This document shows, in pieces, positions 57,152-64,000 of a stretch of DNA of 64,000 nucleotides (positions are counted from its first letter, which is position 1; each line of letters starts with the position of its first letter). This DNA comes from Sycobia sp. Sy_11 (lineage: Eukaryota; Arthropoda; Insecta; Hymenoptera; Epichrysomallidae): assembly GCA_018907035.1 (NCBI GenBank), contig JACCIC010000122.1:698501-762500 (forward strand). The letters are read 5' to 3'. Under the pieces are notes generated by a model, which saw only the letters and a program-made list of their open reading frames with translations, ran no database searches and had not been told where the DNA came from. A program made the translations under genes and the position numbers.

Positions 57152-57509
57152 CATAATGACGTGCACCTGGTGAGGCGAAAAGTAGGTCGCCCTAGGAAGA
57201 GCGGACGCTCAACCCCGCCGCGGGACCAATCTCCCCGCCGCACTCGGGCCCAAGCCCGCGCCCGTCAACGGGCCGACTAACTTCGATTATTGACTGGCGC
57301 CGTTATTGACGGAGGAACACCGGCAATTGTTACCTCCAAAAACAACTGCGTCTAGGGAAGAGAGTTCTTTACCCGTCCTTCCTCATCCCAGTGATCCTCA
57401 GCGGTAGACCGCAGCCACCCCGTTCCTCATCCTGACACGATGGTCGATCCGAGAGAGAGATGTTGGGTCGAGCTGTCACGCTTCGGCTACCAGCGTCTGG
57501 AGGGGGGCG
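57152..57509 (+). other. Gypsy 3' region and polypurine tract
   Basis: It includes a same-frame continuation of pol to 57280 (VGRPRKSGRST and arginine-rich). Then comes non-coding sequence and the purine tract GGAGGGGGGCG at 57499-57509 that primes plus-strand synthesis. Confidence 0.75.
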
Positions 57510-58446
57510 TGTGACGAGGAACGCAAGCACTGCGTGCGCCTGCCTTCCCCGTCCCGTTGCTCTCTCTCTAGCCGTAGCATGTACATATTTATCTGTATAT
57601 TTATATGTAAGAACGTTTGTATGTTTCAGGCCGACGCACAACCACCGGCGGAGAGGTAAGTGAGAGAGAGAGCGGGGAGTGGGGAGAGACAGCCACGCGC
57701 GCGATTGAGAAAGAAAGAGAGCGGCGAAGGGAAGACACCGCGTACCGGCCCTCTACACACGTCGTCCGTGTTCTTTTTGGTTGCTAAAGCCGTGCCGCGA
57801 CGGATCGTGTGTGGGAACCTACCTTGTGTTCCAAGGTTCCCCTCCGCCTCGTACCTCGTCCTCGGGGAGAGTGCCCGGTAACGCGCTCGTGGTGCTACAG
57901 TGGTGCAAGGGTGTGTAGTGTACCCGCGCTGAATACGAACTCGAGCGGACGAATTGTCGTCCGCCCCTTCTACGCGGAATAACCGCCCCATCCCGGAGGT
58001 CAACGTCACCGTCGTCCGCGGCAAAGGAAGGCGCTATTGCGCTGCGAGAACGCGCTGCGAGACCTGCAGGTTCCGGCCCTCTGTAAGTGGCAGCTCCTTT
58101 TCTCTCTCTCTCTCTCTCTCTCTTCCCGAACGCCCCGCGCGCCGTCGCCTCGGCGACCCTCGGCCTGCGTCCCGCACGCCTCGTATATAGGCGCTGCGTT
58201 GTAGTCTTGTTTGCACGGCGTTATTAAACCTTGTTGGAATTTTAACTATTTTTATTTTATTTTATTATTTCGTGTGTGGTCCGTTAGCCGCCCTACCTCA
58301 CGCGCAATCCTGAACGCGATATTCGCCCCTCGCGAACCGCCCCTCTCCCTTGCCGAAATCCTTCGGGGCTAAGCCCAGCCGGGCACGAATTTGCAACGGC
58401 CGTGCCCGCCGTCCTCGTGCTCGAGGCGGACACGCGCACCGTTACA
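57510..58446 (+). repeat. Gypsy 3' LTR
   Basis: 937 bp, same ends as the 5' LTR. By eye it differs at five sites, all in the final 110 bp. Confidence 0.97.
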
Positions 58447-58591
58447 ATATATATAATATTGCATACGAATTTGTAAACTATTTTCGATGCGTTTAATATG
58501 TATTATATGTGTATAAGTTAGTACAGCTTGCGTTGCGTATAAATGAATTCAATATTCAAAATTAGGAAATCGAAATAAATTTACAATTTAT

Positions 58592-58965
58592 TAATTTAAA
58601 ATTAATAAATATTTTTATCGGTCTTACAGTCTTTATAATATAATATATTAGCCTAAAATAATGACAGTCAGACTATCCTTGTTTATGTTCACCCACGAAG
58701 AATCTGAAATAAAACTTATTGCTACAATAAATTATATTAAAAATTAAAACTTATAAATAAAAATAAAATAAAATTAATAATAAAATAAAAATAAAATAAT
58801 AAATAAAATAAAATAAAAATAATAAAAATAATATTCTGTGTTAGTAAAGGACAACCTGATTGCTCTCACCACCTTAAATTTAGAATCACCTTTGGTGTCA
58901 GACGTTTCGAACCGCTACGGTTCATCCTCAGAAACTAAACTGAGTTTAGGTGGAAAAAGAATTTT
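58592..58965 (-). repeat. Penelope-like tail, most complete non-coding copy
   Basis: About 375 bp on the minus strand. From its 5' side: GTTTAGTTTCTGAGGATGAA with the hammerhead-like hairpin at 58904-58931, a CACCAAAGGTGATTC block, AAATTTAAGGTGGTGAG, GGTTGTCCTTTACTAAC, a long AT-simple segment (58740-58830), the ATTATTTTAGGC block, then the terminus GACTGTAAGACCGATAAAAA at about 58608-58627. It gives the consensus order used for the other copies. Confidence 0.85.
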
Positions 58966-60000
58966 GCGAGGATTAATGGGAACAGATGGATAATACTGCA
59001 GTTCAAGCACACGTTTTTGAGTGCACTTTACTCACGTTGCTGTTATAGGGAACGTATTTTTCATTGCTTTAATAATTTAATATAAAATTAAATAAAACAA
59101 ATATTAAAAAAAAAAATTATATTTTTATTTTAGGAGACGAGGAAGTAGCATAATAATAATAAAAAAATAATAACATAATAAATAAGGAATTTGTCACTAT
59201 TTTATAAATAAAAATTTATAATTAAAAAAAAGTAAACAGAAAGCTATCTATTCAATTAATGCAAATTTAATTTAATGCAGGTTTAAATATAAAACGTTTT
59301 TAATTAATTTTGATTTAACGCTCAGGCCGTATTGTCTATACAGCCTAATAAACGCAAAACTTTAATTCCAAATAACTAAAGTTTAAAATTAAAATAACGC
59401 GCAACAATCAAAACAATGTGAGCGCGAATATTAAATATACCTGCCTCGCAAACGTAAACCAGCGGAGAGCAGAGGGGGACTCGCACGCATCGCGAGAGAG
59501 AGAGCTGCTGCTGCGTGGCAGCCAGCGTGGAAAAGATATCCCGCGCTCCCCATGCCTACAAAGCCGGGAGGCAGTATGGACACTAGTCGCTGCATGTCGA
59601 GCACCCCGTTCTTTTAATTAATATGGGAGTCTCATTTTTGACACTTATATTATTTAATATATAGCACGCAAATAAAAGTACGTGCAAATAAATATTATAA
59701 TGAATACACGAATAATTAAACATGTGCGAACGTCTTAAAGGACAAACGTATATAATTAAATATTATTTACATAATGATTATTATCATTCTAATCTATTGA
59801 TAATTATCATATTATCATAATATAATATCGTAACTAGTTCTTCGTATAAGATCTAGCCAGTATCTACTGACTCTAATGAAATAAAAACCCATCGATCGTA
59901 CGATAATAAAAGATAGTGATTTACGTCTAAGTGAGAACTATCTAAGTTGCGGGCCCGATACGCTTCACTGCAGTCGGTTTCCGAAGAATCTTCGTCTTTT
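58966..60000. other. AT-rich intron, GC patch at 59440-59620
   Basis: No gene. The GC-richer patch at 59440-59620 with a GAGAGAGAGAG tract is unassigned. Confidence 0.35.
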
Positions 60001-60005
60001 GAAAA

Positions 60006-60221
60006 ATGTCTTCTTTAGATGATTTGTTTGCGAAATCGCCGAACACAACAGTTTATCTATTTGTTAATAACGCTAAGGAAACTTGCAAAAGAGGTAAAAT
60101 AGGGCATACAATATATAAAACTTTTTCACAGAAAAAGAAAACAAGGCAAAAGCGAAAGAACGATCTATATCTTATCGATCAGTCAAGTTTAACTGATTTT
60201 CTTCATACTCCTACTCCTTAA
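60006..60221 (+). other. Unidentified 71-codon ORF
   Basis: An ATG in good context (AAAAATGTCTTC) opens a polar, lysine-rich peptide with KKKTRQKRKND. It is preceded by a mixed-composition leader from 59930. No match that I recognise. It could be the 5' end of an element whose tail is the Penelope-like fragment just downstream, or chance. Confidence 0.2.
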
Positions 60222-60294
60222 TATTCGCCGAAAAAATAGAGCAACTATAGCCTGTCGTCTGTCTCTTTAATATACAAGGACTAAACAAAAAATT

Positions 60295-60485
60295 TTAATT
60301 TAAGGTGATGGGGGCAGTCAAGTTGTCCTTTGTGAACATAGAATATAGTTTATTATTTTTATTTATTTATAGTAATTCTAATTCATATTCTTCATGGGGC
60401 AATCATAAACTAGGACAGTCTGACTGTCATTATTTTATTATAATATATTATAGTATAAAGACTGTACGTCCGATAAAAATACATG
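60295..60485 (+). repeat. Penelope-like tail (copy 8)
   Basis: Plus-strand copy: AAATTTAAGGTGATGGGGGC, GTTGTCCTTTGTGAAC, then GGACAGTCTGACTGTCATTA and AAGACTGTACGTCCGATAAA near 60462. It lacks the hairpin part. Confidence 0.75.
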
Positions 60486-60748
60486 AGTAAAATATTTCAT
60501 TTTGAATATAACAAATTTAAAAATATTAAAACTATAATCCCATTAATGAAGTCTATAAGTCATTTGACGAAAATTTAAATGTAGCCTATAATGATATTAA
60601 TATTCTAGTAATCGACTGAAATCTACATCAAACACATATGTTGAACCAAGAAACCTCCTTTTCAAAATTTCTATTTTAATAAATAAACAATTATAAATAT
60701 TCATATACTGATACGTAATTAAGATAAAATATAATAGAATAAACTTAC

Positions 60749-60947
60749 AGTATGTTTTCTGTGCTGAAGTTCGAAACGATAGTATTTATGAAATTATCTC
60801 GCATTATAACAGCGCGAATTGATTTCCAATCACTCGCATTTTCTCCTAATAATAGACATATAGACTCTAATGCAACTTTTACTATTGCTGGTGGGTTCGC
60901 CATCGAACGAACTTCAACTAAATGCTGCTTTTTTATGGACTTCACAG
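60749..60947 (-). CDS. Dhc64C: Cytoplasmic dynein 1 heavy chain, exon encoding MTBD first half (exon a)
   Basis: 199 bp. Acceptor ATAATTTCAG at 60948-60950, donor GTAAGT. It encodes [19 protein letters not shown], then [20 protein letters not shown] and [18 protein letters not shown]. This is the end of stalk coiled coil 1 and the first half of the microtubule-binding domain. The hinge prolines and the CLLLGE helix are conserved. It ends with two bases of a leucine codon completed by the exon at 38327, giving a seamless [15 protein letters not shown]. The previous exon is beyond 64000 or not recognised. Confidence 0.96.
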
Positions 60948-60999
60948 CTGAAATTATAGTAAATAATAATGAATGAATTCATAAACAAAAAATATAATA

Positions 61000-61710
61000 A
61001 TTACAGGTTTAATAACTGAATATGCCAATAAAGCTTCATAAAAATAAAAAGTAAGTTTTGATACCACAGATCCAGAATCTTTACTTTTAAAGAATGATTT
61101 TACATGTCCTACCAATATTATATTAGCATGAAAACAAATTTAAATGAAAATTACCTCTAAACAATATCAATGTATACGCCCTAACGTATACGCTCTAACA
61201 ATATCAATGTCATACGCCCAAATCTCAAAACTTCAAAGACTTAACCCGCACAACCGGAAACTATAAATCCCAAACCTGTAAATCGTGAATTGATTATTCG
61301 CCAATGCTGTAGTATAAACTATAGATATTAAACCTATAAGTTCTTACAAAATAACTAATAAACTTAGTAATTACAGAACTAATCAATTCTGTAAAATCTA
61401 AACTAACAAATCGTACTATTCCAAAATTAGGTGTAAAAAATACTATGCACTTACAAAAAAGATGTATTAACATCTTTTATCATTTTTTAATTTTGTGGTC
61501 TAGAATAAATAAACTAACAATTTCTTAAAATTCTTAAAAGGTGAAAGTTTCTTAGATTTGCTCAGATATCCTCAATTGAAAAAGATTATCTAGGGTGAGG
61601 AAAAACAGATCAGCACAAATTGTATATGGTACGTGGAGTCGAAAATATCAAAATAATAAAATATATTTGGGAATTCGGTAAGGAAAAATTTATATCGACT
61701 GTTCGTCATT
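61000..61710. other. AT-rich intron, no feature seen
   Basis: Searched for the upstream stalk exon on the minus strand; none seen. A short ACGCYC-AATATCAATGT direct repeat lies at 61165-61210. Confidence 0.35.
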
Positions 61711-61712
61711 AA

Positions 61713-61975
61713 ACTTATAAATATTTTTATTGGTCTTACAATCCTATTTAGCAACAGTATGGTTGTGCTTTTTTATAATTATCGTTTCTTTTCTCTGTAG
61801 AATCTGAAGTTTTAGTATTTATTATTAATAGCCGTATTATAATAAAATTATAATAAGAATTCATAGCTAAAATATGTTTCCATAAATAAAATATCCTGAC
61901 TCATTATAATAGGACTGCAATCTCGATAAAAATATTTATTAATTTTTTCAAAACAGTCGACAAGTATATTTTCAT
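61713..61975. repeat. Inverted pair of Penelope-like tails
   Basis: 61713-61850 is a minus-strand tail (AAATATTTTTATTGGTCTTA terminus, then GTAGAATCTGAAGTTTTAG). 61900-61975 is a plus-strand terminus (GGACTGCAATCTCGATAAAA) followed by the AAAACAGTCGACAAGTA flank shared with 33200. Confidence 0.75.
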
Positions 61976-61979
61976 TATC

Positions 61980-63545
61980 ATAGATACAGGTCTAAGGTGG
62001 AGTAGGTATGGAGTCAAAGTATGCTGATTGCGCTCTTGATTGTTTTAAGGCGAAAAGTATTAGAGAACTTCGAACGACACATTTTCATCTCTCCATTTAA
62101 TTGCGTTTAAGCCCTACTGTAGAAAGTATAGTCATACATATATCGTTGTTGCTCCTTGGATATTTTATTATTATTGTCTGACTATAGATGTCTTTTTATA
62201 GAAAATCCTTGCTTGTATTCTTTAAAAATTAGTGGCCACAATATCATAATCACAACTTTCTTTGAATTACAAATCCTTTCATAGTCTTAGCTGGTTATAT
62301 TAGCCATAACAGTTTTTTTACTTGTTCATTACTATTTATCCAAAGCGCCTGCACGATTTTTAAATTTATGCCAATGAATTCCTCAGAAATGAATATACTT
62401 GTTATAGTTGAGGTAAGGTAATTATGTCGCGCTTGACTTCTTACCTATAGTTAAAACGCGAAAAGAGTGCGCTTGATAATAAACTGTTTATCCCGGACTC
62501 GGCTATCTCTTCCATTGCAATGCATGTAGAAAAATTTTGTCTAACTTATCATTAGATAAATTAACTTACAGCTTCGGTATGCGATCATCGGGATGTGCTA
62601 CTCAAATACCTTTCAAAGAAACAAAAGGCAACCGAAAAAAAATTATTAACTTCTAATGCCTAGCTAAGGTGTCAGTAAAGCATATGTATAAAAATTTTAA
62701 AAACGATTTGTTTAACATATGTGAGATGAAACAGCTTTTTGTCAGAAACAGAAAATTTTTGTCAGATTTAAGTAAAAGTGCGCAGAGTTTAAAATATGAA
62801 CGTTCTTATACTAGCGTTGCTTCCAATCATTTGTATACTCATGTTCCTGTCTCTAATGCTTCGGTGAAGATAATCGACCATTTCATTTATACGCCTCAGA
62901 CGAATATTATTATCGATCTAAAAGAGGATTTTAAGGTAAATTTGCATTACTATTAGAAAAAAAGTGTTGCTTTTGAATCTATTGAAAAGGTTAAGAATAT
63001 ATCACGGTTTAAGAAAGGTACGTGCCAAAAGGAAAAAACTCTGATATCGTTATTGTAGGTTATTTTAGACTTAAAACAAGTATTTAATATGTCCTACCTA
63101 TTTAGATAAGATAGCTATTTTCTAATGTTGGTATGGACAATAAATACGTTTTTAGCGTTTTTCATGCACATTAATATTATTATAATTTTGGAGATGCCTG
63201 TATTGCGAAAAAAATTATTAATAAAGGACAACAAATAATGATTTTTTGAAGAAAGTCCTTTTGTGAATATTAAGTATATTTTAATACTTCGTGCAGTTTT
63301 TAATAAAATACAATACCTTCATATAAATTATGGTAACAGCGGATTTGTCTGTATCGGATCTGAAAGTAAATTGGCGTAATCTGTACATTACAATCAATTA
63401 TTTATTAGCACTGTATATGAGAGTAAGGTATCGACGTAAATCAGTTAATATTTAAATGATTTCTGCTAACACTACTGGTCTTTTTCTCCAAATACATTCC
63501 TTAGATATTATTTTAATTTTTCAAAATCTAATATGTAATTATATA
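61980..63545. other. Intron with one unassigned 95-codon ORF
   Basis: Mostly AT-rich. The frame 62669-62956 on the plus strand (95 codons, with VASNHLYTHVPVSNASVKII) is not recognised. It could be an element relic or chance. Confidence 0.25.
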
Positions 63546-63933
63546 ATTAAAATATATTCCTAGAAATATAAAATATTTCGAACACTTCAACAATTCCAGA
63601 ATTTTGCAATGTAAAACATCGACAATATTTATCTCAGCAGCTATGGAGCCAAATACGAGGTTTATTTTGTAAGACCTATACAAGAAATAATTTTTAATAT
63701 TGAAGAAAATAAATTAAAATTATTAGCTGAAATAAATAATATTTTTTATTTATATATACTTATATATACTATTTCCCTCAAAATTAAAAATTATTTCTTG
63801 CATAGGTCTTAAAAAGTAAATCTCCTATTTGACTTAATCGCCGTTGAGATAAATGTTCTCGATGTATTACATCGCAAATTTTTGGAATTATTCAAATGTT
63901 CGAAATATTTTATATTTCTAGGAATATTTTAAT
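63546..63933. mobile_element. Long inverted repeat (foldback/MITE candidate)
   Basis: Left arm 63546-63699 and right arm about 63781-63933 are reverse complements over about 154 bp at roughly 80-85 percent identity by eye. Examples are CTAGAAATATAAAATATTTC outermost and AGAAATAATTTTTAAT innermost, with AAGACCTAT near the inner end of both. The spacer is about 80 bp. No coding capacity. Target duplication is unclear in the AT-rich flanks. Confidence 0.75.
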
Positions 63934-64000
63934 TATTTAATTTAATAATATTAGTATAATTATATAAAGTATTAATTATTTAATTTAATACTTTAATTAT

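Larger units (their letters stand above)
48942..58446 (+). mobile_element. Full-length gypsy LTR retrotransposon
   Basis: 9,505 bp with 937-bp LTRs that differ at only five positions, flanked by ATAT on both sides (48938-48941, 58447-58450), a likely 4-bp target duplication. It has gag, a -1 frame pol and a long leader. No envelope-like frame. Antisense to the dynein gene. It is the youngest large element here by LTR similarity. Confidence 0.95.
38328..60748 (-). other. Dhc64C: 22.4-kb dynein intron with BEL and gypsy elements
   Basis: Donor GTAAGT at 60748, acceptor AG at 38328-38329, phase 2. It splits the microtubule-binding domain between two exons. It holds two full-length LTR elements and several Penelope-like tails, listed separately. 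Confidence 0.92.

Noticed and set aside
57152..58446. Envelope-like gene after gypsy pol
   Set aside because: Only about 360 bp lie between pol and the 3' LTR, with no signal peptide or membrane segment.
1..64000. CRISPR array, bacterial operon or phage
   Set aside because: No direct-repeat/spacer structure. Spliced exons, mariner, BEL and gypsy elements show a eukaryotic genome.

Overview
The window is eukaryotic, AT-rich and dominated by transposable elements. It is most likely from an insect, and the mix of mariner, BEL/Pao, gypsy, copia and Penelope-like elements would fit a hymenopteran such as an ant (inference; no species marker is visible). The one host gene I can support runs on the minus strand across most of the window. 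It is the cytoplasmic dynein 1 heavy chain (Dhc64C in flies, DYNC1H1 in mammals). Five consecutive exons lie at 60749-60947, 38210-38327, 37094-37465, 29907-31327 and 11469-12189. All have consensus splice sites and compatible phases. Together they hold 2,831 bp of coding sequence, covering the microtubule-binding domain, stalk coiled coil 2, AAA5 and AAA6. The exons before and after these are not in the window.

The introns between them are 22,421, 744, 5,766 and 17,717 bp, with at least 11.4 kb of intron on the 3' side and 3 kb on the 5' side. Almost everything else is transposon material inside these introns. The 22.4-kb intron holds a full-length BEL/Pao element (41625-48755, 782-bp LTRs, 5-bp target duplication) and a full-length gypsy element (48942-58446, 937-bp LTRs), only 186 bp apart. 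The 17.7-kb intron holds a copia element with its reverse transcriptase core deleted (19044-23245), a near-intact mariner (23613-24898) abutting an internally deleted mariner (24901-25618), older mariner remnants, and the 3' half of a Penelope-like element with a GIY-YIG endonuclease (15983-16890). The 5.8-kb intron holds gypsy gag and mariner remnants and a palindromic MITE. The 3' side (1-11468) holds a copia relic, two mariner relics and a GC-rich LTR-like block inserted in a TA microsatellite.

The 3' tail of the Penelope-like element recurs at about ten places as a dispersed repeat. It ends in a conserved ACTGTAAGACCGATAAAAA-type terminus and carries a hammerhead-like hairpin motif. The BEL element is inserted inside one such copy. 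All three LTR elements with recognisable internal coding are antisense to the host gene. Coordinates of old relics are approximate. Long stretches of AT-rich intron contain nothing I can assign and are marked as such.
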